DNA of 15,864 nucleotides from Candidatus Parvarchaeota archaeon (GTDB lineage: Archaea; Micrarchaeota; Micrarchaeia; Anstonellales; VGKX01), in assembly GCA_016866895.1 (NCBI GenBank), contig VGKX01000009.1:1-15864 (forward strand). The letters are read 5' to 3'. The notes beneath the pieces were generated by a model, which was given only the letters and a program-made list of their open reading frames with translations, had not been told where the DNA came from and ran no database searches. Of this stretch, positions 1-5,877 are shown one piece after another. The position numbers were made by a program, and so were the translations under genes. Numbering within the stretch: position 1 is the first letter of the stretch; every line of letters begins with the position of its first letter.

Positions 1-718
1 TTATCCGGATCGAGCCTCTGCCAGTTTTGTATGCTTCTATTATGCCCGCATTGCCAACAATAATGCCCCCAGTGGGAAAGTCGGGTCCGCTGACAATTCC
101 AAGAAGCCCCCCGATTTCAATTTGCGGGTTGGCGATTACGGCTTTTACAGCATCCGTAATCTCTCCAAGGTTGTGGGGCGGTATGTTGGTTGCCATTCCA
201 ACTGCAATTCCAGACGAACCGTTGACAAGCAGGTTCGGGAACTTGCACGGAAGCACTAAGGGCTCTTCAAGCGTATTGTCAAAATTTGGGGCAAATGAGA
301 TGGTCTTTTTCTCAATGTCCACAAGAAGTTCCTGCGCAAGCTTGTTCATCCTGACTTCCGTGTACCTCATTGCAGCTGCATTGTCACCGTCAATCGAGCC
401 AAAGTTGCCCTGACCGTCGATAAGCGGAGCCCTAAGTGAGAAATCCTGGGCCATGCGCACCAGGGAGTCATAAATTGCCATGTCGCCGTGAGGGTGGTAT
501 TTTCCCAGTACTTCCCCCACAACACGGGCGGCCTTTTTGTAGGGCTTGTCATGAGTGTTTGAAAGCTCATGCATTGCGTATAGTATCCTGCGGTGCACTG
601 GCTTGAGGCCATCGCGGATGTCAGGCAATGCCCTGCCGACAATTACTGACATTGCATAATCCAGGTAGCATGTCTGAAGCTCCTGTTCAATAGGCCGTTG
701 GATAATAGAATCTGCCAT
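1..718 (-). CDS. gyrA: DNA gyrase subunit A, N-terminal part (runs off the window)
   Basis: This is the breakage-reunion subunit of DNA gyrase, which passes one DNA duplex through another and introduces negative supercoils with GyrB. The frame is open from ATG 718 to the window edge, about 239 codons; the rest of the gene, including the C-terminal wrapping domain, lies outside. The family N-terminus is visible (DYAMSVIVGRALPDIRDGLKPVHRR), followed by the winged-helix region (KYHPHGD, residues 73-79) and the catalytic tyrosine Y119 in AAMRYTE. GNFGSIDGD precedes the tyrosine. Y119 rather than ParC is favoured by the gyrase-like sequence and by gyrB directly upstream, but the C-terminal GyrA box that would settle it is not in view. 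The residue matching E. coli Ser83 is Met80, while Asp87 is kept as Asp84. The gap after gyrB is 23 bp, with a weak AGTGGTTAT ribosome site, so the two genes form an operon. Confidence 0.95.
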   Translation of the reverse strand, partial: MADSIIQRPIEQELQTCYLDYAMSVIVGRALPDIRDGLKPVHRRILYAMHELSNTHDKPYKKAARVVGEVLGKYHPHGDMAIYDSLVRMAQDFSLRAPLIDGQGNFGSIDGDNAAAMRYTEVRMNKLAQELLVDIEKKTISFAPNFDNTLEEPLVLPCKFPNLLVNGSSGIAVGMATNIPPHNLGEITDAVKAVIANPQIEIGGLLGIVSGPDFPTGGIIVGNAGIIEAYKTGRGSIRI

Positions 719-741
719 TATAACCACTTTTTATAAAAGCC

Positions 742-2640
742 TCATACATCCAAATTTTTAACTTCTTTTGCATGGGCTTCTATAAACTGCCTTCTTGGCT
801 CTACGACTTCCCCCATCAGGATTGTGAAAAGCTCGTCTGCCTTAATTGCGTCTGCAATGCCCACCTGCACAAGTGTCCTGGTTTGCGGGTCCATTGTCGT
901 TTCCCAAAGCTGCTGGGGGTTCATTTCGCCCAAGCCCTTGTACCTTTGGATAGTCGGCTGGTTTGAGGAATCCTGGCCCAGCTCTGAAAGCGTCTTTTGA
1001 AGCTGGGCATCATTGAAAACATACTTTTCTATTTTTCCCTTCTTTGCTTTGTAAAGCGGGGGCTGCGCAATGTAAACATATCCGCTTTCGACCAACGGGC
1101 GCATGTGGCGGTAAAACAGAGTAAGCAAAAGCGTGCGTATGTGGGCCCCGTCAACATCCGCATCCGTCATAATTATTATCTTATGGTACCTGAGCTTTGA
1201 GATGTTGAAATCAGAATTGAAGTTTGTGCCAAGGGCAGTTATCAGGTTTCTTATCTGTTCGCTTGTCAGTATTTTGTTTATCTGGGCCTTTTCAACGTTA
1301 AGTATCTTGCCCCTCAGCGGCAAAATCGCCTGGGTCTGCCTGTCCCGGCCTTGTTTTGCGCTGCCGCCTGCGGAATCGCCCTCGACTATATACAGCTCTG
1401 AAAGTTTTGGGTCCTCTTCTATGCAATCTGCAAGCTTACCTGGCAGCACCGAGCCTTCAAGAACGTTTTTTCGCCTTATCAGCTCCTTGGCTTTCTGGGC
1501 TGCCTGCCTGGCCTGGGACGCCCTGTTGCACTTTTCCACTATTGCCTTTGCCTCAGAGGGGTGCTCCTCAAAATATGTCTTTAGCTTGTCGTTGACCGCC
1601 GCCTCGACAATGCCTTTTATCTCCGTGTTTCCAAGTTTTGTTTTTGTTTGCCCCTCAAATTGGGGATTTGTTATCTTGACTGAGACAATCGCCGTGAGGC
1701 CCTCCTTAATATCATCCCCTGAAAACCTTTCGTCCTTTTCCTTCAGGGTTTTGTTTTGGAAAGCATAGTCATTGACTATCCTTGTGAGCCCGGAGCGAAA
1801 TCCTATGAGGTGGAATCCGCCCTCGTGGGTGTTTATATTGTTTGCAAAGGTGTATATGTTGTCAGAAAACGTATCAGTATACTGAAGGCCGACTTCAATG
1901 TTTGCATTGTCAGATTGCTTTGAAAAGTAAACTACCGGATGGATCGGTGTCTTGTTCTTGTTGATAAATTCAACAAATGACACAATACCCCCTTCAAACT
2001 GGAAAACCTCCTGCTGGCCATTGCGCCTGTCCGATAGGGTTATTTTGAGCCCTTTGTTGAGAAATGCAAGTTCCCTAAGCCGGTTTACAAGAATGTCAAA
2101 ATTGTAATTTATGTCCTGGAAAATTTGCTTGTCTGGCTTGAAGCGTATCGTAGTGCCAATGCCTTGCGCATCGCCTATGACCTTGACGTCGCTTACCGCT
2201 TTTCCATATTCGCACCTTATGTAATGAGTTTTTCCATTGCGCCTGACTTTTGCTTCAAGGTATTCGGACAGTCCGTTGACAACCGATAAACCGACTCCGT
2301 GAAGGCCTCCAGACGCCTTGTAAACCTTTGAGTCAAACTTGCCACCTGCATGCAGCACCGTCATTACAACATGCAATGCGGATTTGCCGGTTTTGGGGTG
2401 GATTTCAACTGGAATGCCGCGGCCATCGTCATTAACTTCGATGGTGTTGTCCTGGTCAATTACAACTTCGATGTTTTTGCAATAACCGGCCGTGGCCTCG
2501 TCAATTGAATTGTCAACTACTTCGTATACAAGGTGGTGGAGCCCGGCAACCCCGGTGTCTCCTATGTACATTGCCGGCCTTTTCCTGACTGCCTCAAGTC
2601 CTTCGAGGATTTGGATGTCGTTTGCTGTGTAATCGCTCAT
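742..2640 (-). CDS. gyrB: DNA gyrase subunit B
   Basis: This is the ATPase subunit of gyrase; it powers strand passage and pairs with GyrA encoded 23 bp downstream. The product is 632 residues, the normal length for GyrB without the extra insertion found in E. coli-type proteins. Visible parts in order are the GHKL ATPase (EGLEAVRKRPAMYIGDTG near residues 13-30, catalytic Glu40 in YEVVDNSIDEA, and GGLHGVGLSVVN), the transducer, and the TOPRIM domain (EGDSAGGSAKQGRD, PLRGKILN, DADVDGAHIRTLL). The C-terminus has the usual QRYKGLGEMNPQQLW segment. I start at ATG 2640 (MSDYTANDIQ); the frame also contains a GTG at 2649, but the ATG matches the family start and follows a weak GTGGT site. Bacterial-type gyrase in an archaeon is generally attributed to transfer from bacteria. 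The gene ends in TGA. Confidence 0.96.
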   Translation of the reverse strand: MSDYTANDIQILEGLEAVRKRPAMYIGDTGVAGLHHLVYEVVDNSIDEATAGYCKNIEVVIDQDNTIEVNDDGRGIPVEIHPKTGKSALHVVMTVLHAGGKFDSKVYKASGGLHGVGLSVVNGLSEYLEAKVRRNGKTHYIRCEYGKAVSDVKVIGDAQGIGTTIRFKPDKQIFQDINYNFDILVNRLRELAFLNKGLKITLSDRRNGQQEVFQFEGGIVSFVEFINKNKTPIHPVVYFSKQSDNANIEVGLQYTDTFSDNIYTFANNINTHEGGFHLIGFRSGLTRIVNDYAFQNKTLKEKDERFSGDDIKEGLTAIVSVKITNPQFEGQTKTKLGNTEIKGIVEAAVNDKLKTYFEEHPSEAKAIVEKCNRASQARQAAQKAKELIRRKNVLEGSVLPGKLADCIEEDPKLSELYIVEGDSAGGSAKQGRDRQTQAILPLRGKILNVEKAQINKILTSEQIRNLITALGTNFNSDFNISKLRYHKIIIMTDADVDGAHIRTLLLTLFYRHMRPLVESGYVYIAQPPLYKAKKGKIEKYVFNDAQLQKTLSELGQDSSNQPTIQRYKGLGEMNPQQLWETTMDPQTRTLVQVGIADAIKADELFTILMGEVVEPRRQFIEAHAKEVKNLDV

Positions 2641-2691
2641 TATTACCACATTATTATTGCAATAAACGCACGTTCACAGTTTTTGGCCGTG

Positions 2692-2712
2692 GGTTCGTCG
2701 CACATTATGACC
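2692..2712 (-). repeat. Shared intergenic motif GGTCA-N5-TGCGACGAACC, copy 1 (upstream of gyrB)
   Basis: On the minus strand this stretch reads GGTCA, five variable bases, then TGCGACGAACC. It ends 51 bp before the gyrB ATG. The same two blocks with the same spacing occur at 3910-3930 on the plus strand (17 of 21 positions identical). Both copies lie outside genes. The function is unknown; a regulator-binding site or the 5' end of a leader RNA are possibilities. Confidence 0.45.
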
Positions 2713-2828
2713 ACTAAGTCGGGTCGTTATTTTCCGAAGTTTTTAGGCTAGTTTCGCATTGTTTTTTTGCATCCGTCAAGTCGCCTTTTTATCTCGTAAA
2801 TCTTATGTCAATATGTGCTCAACTCAAG

Positions 2829-2837
2829 TATATAAAT
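2829..2837 (+). promoter_or_regulatory. TATA box (upstream, plus strand)
   Basis: TATATAAAT is a near-perfect archaeal TATA box. A start about 26 bp downstream would fall near 2859, giving pdxS a leader of roughly 130 nt that contains both hairpins at 2885-2927. It could instead drive a short separate RNA. Confidence 0.45.
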
Positions 2838-2884
2838 CTGCGCCTTTGGGCGGTCTTTTCGGGCAGCCTTAAATACCTAACTTA

Positions 2885-2927
2885 GGGCTAAAATCTTCAG
2901 CCCGATGTTCCTAAACCTAAGCATCGG
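2885..2927 (+). promoter_or_regulatory. Two overlapping hairpins in the possible pdxS leader
   Basis: GGGCT (2885-2889) pairs with AGCCC (2899-2903), giving a 5-bp stem with a 9-nt loop. CCGATGTT (2902-2909) pairs with the strand at 2920-2927, giving an 8-bp stem with one G-T pair. The stems share bases 2902-2903, so they cannot both form completely. This is visible pairing only; no known riboswitch class is recognised. Confidence 0.3.
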
Positions 2928-2937
2928 ACCACAAGAT

Positions 2938-2944
2938 TTATATC
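2938..2944 (+). promoter_or_regulatory. TATA box for pdxS
   Basis: TTTATAT lies about 26 bp before position 2967, so transcription would begin near 2963-2968. This leaves a short leader of about 25-30 nt before the preferred ATG at 2993, carrying the ribosome site at 2977-2984. Confidence 0.5.
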
Positions 2945-2976
2945 GTCAAGCTGAGCCTTAGTATGACTTACTTTTC

Positions 2977-2984
2977 AAGGTGGG
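2977..2984 (+). promoter_or_regulatory. Ribosome binding site deciding the pdxS start
   Basis: AAGGTGGG is a strong match to the archaeal anti-Shine-Dalgarno and lies 8 nt before ATG 2993. It supports that start over the in-frame ATG at 2963. Confidence 0.5.
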
Positions 2985-2992
2985 TGCGTAAG

Positions 2993-3877
2993 ATGGTTTC
3001 AAAAGGGACTATTAGGATAAAGACCGGCCTTGCCGAAATGCTCAAAGGCGGGGTGATTATGGATGTTGTCAATGTGGAACATTCAAAAATCGCCCAGGAT
3101 GCAGGGGCAGTTTCAGTCATGGCCTTAGAGCGGGTTCCTGCAGACATTAGGGCGCACGGCGGGGTTGCAAGGATGTCTGACCCGTCTATGATTCTTGCCA
3201 TAAAAAAAGCCGTAACAATTCCGGTTATGGCAAAATGCAGGATTGGACATTTTGTCGAGGCACAGATTCTCGAGCAGCTTGGTATTGATTTTATTGATGA
3301 ATCCGAGGTTCTCACACCGGCGGATTCGCAGTTTCATGTTGACAAGTGGGCATTCAAAGTCCCTTTTGTATGTGGCTGCAGGAACCTTGGTGAGGCTTTA
3401 AGGCGGATTAATGAAGGTGCGGCCATGATTCGAACAAAAGGGGAGGCTGGGACAGGCAACATTGTCGAGGCAATTAGGCACATAAGAGCGGTTAAAAACG
3501 AGATAGAAATTTTGAAAGGCCAAAGCGAAAAGGAACTTGCCCGAAGTGCAAACCAGATGAGGGTTCCAGTTGAGCTTGTCAGCAAAACAAAGGAGCTTGG
3601 ACGGCTGCCTGTTGTTAATTTTGCCGCAGGGGGCATTGCCACTCCAGCTGATGCGGCCCTGTGCATGCAACTGGGCTGCGATGGCGTTTTTGTCGGAAGC
3701 GGCATATTCAAGTCAAATAACCCGCCCAAGCTTGCACGGGCCATTGTAGATGCTGTTGCCCACTATAATGACAAAAAGCGGCTTTTAGAGGCCTCCAAAG
3801 ACTTAGGCGAACCGATGAGAGGCCTTGAAATTTCAAGCATCCCGGAAGGGCAACTTCTTGCAAAAAGGGGAGTTTGA
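2993..3877 (+). CDS. pdxS: Pyridoxal 5'-phosphate synthase, PdxS subunit
   Basis: This is the synthase subunit of the DXP-independent vitamin B6 pathway. It builds PLP from ribose 5-phosphate, glyceraldehyde 3-phosphate and ammonia delivered by PdxT, inside a large cytoplasmic PdxS-PdxT complex. The product is 294 residues with a TIM-barrel sequence. With the start at ATG 2993 the three known active residues fall at Asp24 (GGVIMD), Lys81 (PVMAKCRIGH) and Lys149 (IRTKGEAGTGN). These are the same numbers as in the Bacillus enzyme, which supports this start over the in-frame ATG at 2963. The phosphate-binding end (NFAAGGIATPADAA, GVFVGSGIFKS) is intact. The usual AEQ after the first Asp is VEH here. 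The partner pdxT follows after 170 bp and appears to have its own promoter. The gene ends in TGA. Confidence 0.97.
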   Translation: MVSKGTIRIKTGLAEMLKGGVIMDVVNVEHSKIAQDAGAVSVMALERVPADIRAHGGVARMSDPSMILAIKKAVTIPVMAKCRIGHFVEAQILEQLGIDFIDESEVLTPADSQFHVDKWAFKVPFVCGCRNLGEALRRINEGAAMIRTKGEAGTGNIVEAIRHIRAVKNEIEILKGQSEKELARSANQMRVPVELVSKTKELGRLPVVNFAAGGIATPADAALCMQLGCDGVFVGSGIFKSNNPPKLARAIVDAVAHYNDKKRLLEASKDLGEPMRGLEISSIPEGQLLAKRGV

Positions 3878-3909
3878 AAAAAAGAAATTAATCAATAATC
3901 AAAAAATAG

Positions 3910-3930
3910 GGTCACACGATGCGACGAACC
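3910..3930 (+). repeat. Shared intergenic motif GGTCA-N5-TGCGACGAACC, copy 2 (pdxS-pdxT gap)
   Basis: This stretch has the same blocks and spacing as the minus-strand copy at 2692-2712. It begins 33 bp after the pdxS stop and is followed at once by the palindrome cluster at 3933-3964. Its TCACA (3912-3916) can pair with TGTGA at 3961-3965, which would close the palindromes into one structured element. Confidence 0.45.
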
Positions 3931-3932
3931 AT

Positions 3933-3964
3933 GCACTTAAGTGCTGGGCATGCCTGCACATGTG
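3933..3964. repeat. Cluster of three perfect palindromes
   Basis: GCACTTAAGTGC (3933-3944), GGCATGCC (3947-3954) and CACATGTG (3957-3964) follow one another within 32 bp between pdxS and pdxT. They could be a regulator-binding site or a structured RNA. The sequence does not say which. Confidence 0.4.
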
Positions 3965-4017
3965 ATTACTGCGCCCCGTAAAAACGTCTGAAGGCCGTGA
4001 GCATGGCCTCTAGGAGA

Positions 4018-4026
4018 TTATTTAAT
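4018..4026 (+). promoter_or_regulatory. Possible TATA box for pdxT
   Basis: TTATTTAAT is centred about 26 bp before ATG 4048, the spacing expected for a leaderless archaeal transcript that begins at that ATG. The match to the TATA consensus is moderate. Confidence 0.4.
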
Positions 4027-4047
4027 GTTATATTGAGTTTAAGCAGC

Positions 4048-4728
4048 ATGCAAAAAATCAGAAAGACAGGTGGGTTTGCCAGCAAGTCCTCTCTTAAGCT
4101 AGGTGTTTTGGCATTGCAAGGCGATGTCAAGGAGCACCTGGATGCGTGCAGGAATGCCGCAAAAGGCCTTGGTGTTGAATTAGAATTGGTTGAAGCCAGG
4201 GCCGAAAAAGATTTGGGCGGGCTTGATGGCCTAATCATCCCTGGCGGCGAATCAACGGTTTTTTGGAAGCTTCTTGAGCGAGAAAATATGCTTGATGCTG
4301 TTTGTGGCGTCCCGAATATTTTTGGGACATGCGCAGGGCTAATCTTGCTGAGTAAAAAGATTGAAGGCAGCGCAGCCGGCCAAAAATCGCTTGGATTGCT
4401 GGACATTTCAGTAAAAAGAAATGCTTATGGCCCGCAGGGAGAGTCGTTTGAGGCGGATGTTGCCTGCAACATAACGGATATTACTAAAGATTGCAAAGGC
4501 AAAGTGCACAAAGTTGCTTTCATCAGGGCCCCGCAGATAACCTGGGTGGGTGCCGAGGTCATTGCACTTGCAAGGCTTGATAAACGGGTAGTGGGTGTAT
4601 ATTCTGAGAAAACAGAGGGCTTGTCAAAGAGGTTTTTCATGGGCCTTGCGTTTCACCCGGAAATTACGGGCACAACTTATTTTCACGGGCTATTTATGGA
4701 AAAGATGCTTGAGAACAGAGGCATGTAA
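4048..4728 (+). CDS. pdxT: Pyridoxal 5'-phosphate synthase, glutaminase subunit PdxT
   Basis: This class I glutamine amidotransferase hydrolyses glutamine and passes ammonia to PdxS. With the chosen start the product is 226 residues. The family start LKLGVLALQGDVKEH is at residues 16-30, the oxyanion-loop PGGEST at 65-70, the nucleophile Cys95 in GTCAG, and the His203/Glu205 pair in AFHPEITGT; all catalytic parts are present. In-frame starts also exist at GTG 3997 and ATG 4003. I prefer ATG 4048 because a TATA-like box lies 26 bp upstream and because relatives begin only a few residues before the conserved LGVLALQG. About 14 extra N-terminal residues remain. The gene ends in TAA and converges with the minus-strand zinc-finger gene 17 bp away. 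Confidence 0.95.
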   Translation: MQKIRKTGGFASKSSLKLGVLALQGDVKEHLDACRNAAKGLGVELELVEARAEKDLGGLDGLIIPGGESTVFWKLLERENMLDAVCGVPNIFGTCAGLILLSKKIEGSAAGQKSLGLLDISVKRNAYGPQGESFEADVACNITDITKDCKGKVHKVAFIRAPQITWVGAEVIALARLDKRVVGVYSEKTEGLSKRFFMGLAFHPEITGTTYFHGLFMEKMLENRGM

Positions 4729-4741
4729 AATAAAAAAGCAG
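4728..4741 (-). terminator. T-rich terminator after the zinc-finger gene
   Basis: On the minus strand the sequence just past the TAG at 4746 becomes CTTTTTTATTTTA, the T-tract type of signal used by archaeal RNA polymerase. No stem precedes it. Confidence 0.4.
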
Positions 4742-4745
4742 GGTA

Positions 4746-4877
4746 CTATGTTTTTCCGGACAGGCAAGCTTGGCAAATGCCGTTTTTTGAATGGCTTTGG
4801 CAACACGGCTTTCCGCATAGGATGCAAAATGAGTAAACTGGTTTTGAACAGACAATGCAAAGGCCGCTTGACTGCAT
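4746..4877 (-). CDS. Tiny cysteine-rich zinc-finger protein (43 residues)
   Basis: This is a probable real small gene rather than a shadow, because nothing else codes here. Its 43 residues hold eight regularly spaced metal ligands: C7-x2-C10, C18-x2-C21, C25 or C26 followed by H29, and C35-x2-C38. Phe17, Gly22, Lys23, Pro24 and Gly33 sit at turn positions as in B-box or HIT-type cross-brace fingers. Two zinc ions would fit. A TATA box at 4897-4904 is centred about 25 bp before ATG 4877, so the message would be leaderless. Earlier in-frame starts up to 4946 would add residues that lie across that TATA box. The gene follows the broken permease on the same strand and ends in TAG ahead of a T-rich terminator. 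The function is unknown; it could be an adaptor or nucleic-acid-binding module. The gene itself is likely, the fold is inference. Confidence 0.6.
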   Translation of the reverse strand: MQSSGLCIVCSKPVYSFCILCGKPCCQSHSKNGICQACLSGKT

Positions 4878-4896
4878 GAACTTATTTTGGCAATAG

Positions 4897-4904
4897 CATA
4901 TAAA
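4897..4904 (-). promoter_or_regulatory. TATA box for the zinc-finger gene
   Basis: On the minus strand it reads TTTATATG within a T-rich run. Its centre is about 25 bp from ATG 4877, the spacing of a leaderless archaeal gene. Confidence 0.5.
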
Positions 4905-4979
4905 AAAGATTTCAGATTCCTGGATGGTGAAAAACTGCATCCGCATTCCCGATTTTGCTTGGCTGCGAAAGCTTTGGGC

Positions 4980-5834
4980 TTAGTGGAAAAAAAGCAACCA
5001 CGTCGCGGCAAACATGATGGCGACCCCAAGCAGCCTCTCCTTCAAATTCTCCTTGAATTCCCTCTCTGCAAGGAACAACGTGATTACGGTTCCAAGAATG
5101 GAGGCAGGTTCCGCAATGCTTATTTCTATTGCGGTAAAGGCAAAAAGAAGGCACATGTAAGAATACGCATTCACTGCACCGCTTATGATTGCAAGCTTGG
5201 ACCTTTCAACAAGAAGCTTTTTTGCCAGATGGACCTTTTTCCTTAGGATAAGCGCTAAAAGCAAAAACAGCGCCATTCCAAGCATTGTAAAAAAAGAATA
5301 GAACATTGGGTTGACATTTTTCACAACAAACCCGTCCATAATACGGCCGATTGCAATAAATAGCGATGCAGCAAGCATAAACTGACGGGCGCGTATGGTA
5401 AGAAGCGATTTAAGCGATGCGATGATGCTATTTCTGCGGCTTAAAAACGAGGACCCATAGACGAGAAGCAGCATGCCTGCAACTTTGAAAAAAGACAGTG
5501 GCTCCCCAAGGAAAACGAATGCAAGGACAAGAAGGAAGAACAGGTTGAAATTGTAAAGGGGGCTTACAAGCGAGACTTCGCCTTCGGACAGGGATTTGAC
5601 ATAAAGCCAAACGCCGGCACCGTAAAACAGGCTTGTGGCGGCTGCAAAATAAACGAAATCAAACGAGTGCGGGGCAGGTGCAAGGAAAGCAAATGGGAGA
5701 AGGAAAATGGCCGCTATGCCAAAAAATAGGAATGCCGTTGCGTTACTGTCCTACGAATCGCCAAGCTTTTTGACGATTATGCGCTCGTACCCAAGAAGCA
5801 CGATGCGACCAATAAGGGCCAGGTATTCAAGCAT
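4980..5834 (-). pseudogene. DMT/EamA-family permease interrupted by one in-frame TAG
   Basis: Read from ATG 5834 the frame codes for a ten-helix drug/metabolite-transporter (EamA) protein of 284 codons, with a single stop, TAG at 5751-5753, as codon 28. The frame before it (MLEYLALIGRIVLLGYERII...) and after it (DSNATAFLFFGIAAIFLLPF...) is continuous with no shift. Both EamA repeats are recognisable: the first ends with EVSLVSPLYNFN and AFVFLGEPLS (near residues 85-118), the second with IEISIAEPASILGTVITLFLAERE. The substrate cannot be told. No ATG, GTG or TTG in frame follows the TAG until ATG 5474 (residue 121), so restart would give only the second half. It lies 43 bp after aIF2-gamma on the same strand. 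Explanations are a recent nonsense mutation, a sequencing error, or amber readthrough. TAG ends at least five other genes here, which argues against general recoding. Confidence 0.8.
5751..5753 (-). other. In-frame amber codon inside the permease
   Basis: The codon context on the minus strand is GGC GAT TCG TAG GAC AGT AAC. It falls in the short polar loop after the first membrane helix. One base change from AAG, CAG, GAG or TCG/TTG/TGG would create it. Confidence 0.85.
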
Positions 5835-5877
5835 GGATCCGCTGCTCCAGGATTAAGACATAGAGGCAACCGACTGG

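Larger units (their letters stand above)
2641..2992. other. Divergent intergenic region gyrB / pdxS
   Basis: No convincing gene is seen in these 352 bp. The region holds the gyrB promoter side on the minus strand and three TATA-like boxes on the plus strand (near 2829-2837, 2869-2875 and 2938-2944). Between them are two small hairpins at 2885-2903 and 2902-2927. On the minus strand, 2692-2712 carries one copy of a motif, GGTCA-N5-TGCGACGAACC, that recurs at 3910-3930. A small RNA cannot be excluded, but nothing here matches a known RNA family by eye. Confidence 0.6.

Noticed and set aside
1133..1768. 211-codon open frame on the plus strand inside gyrB
   Set aside because: It is antisense to the conserved TOPRIM and transducer coding region and shows no domain; it reflects the codon pattern of gyrB.
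2963..2992. Earlier pdxS start at ATG 2963
   Set aside because: It would be almost at the predicted transcript start, adds ten residues not found in the family and ignores the ribosome site before ATG 2993. It remains possible as a leaderless form.
4694..5029. 111-codon minus-strand frame overlapping the zinc-finger gene
   Set aside because: It lacks any conserved pattern, overlaps the permease end, and uses a different frame from the one with ordered zinc ligands.
5799..5812. Third copy of the gyrB/pdx motif (CACGATGCGAC)
   Set aside because: Only the right part matches copy 2, the GGTCA block is missing, and it lies inside the permease coding frame; treated as chance.
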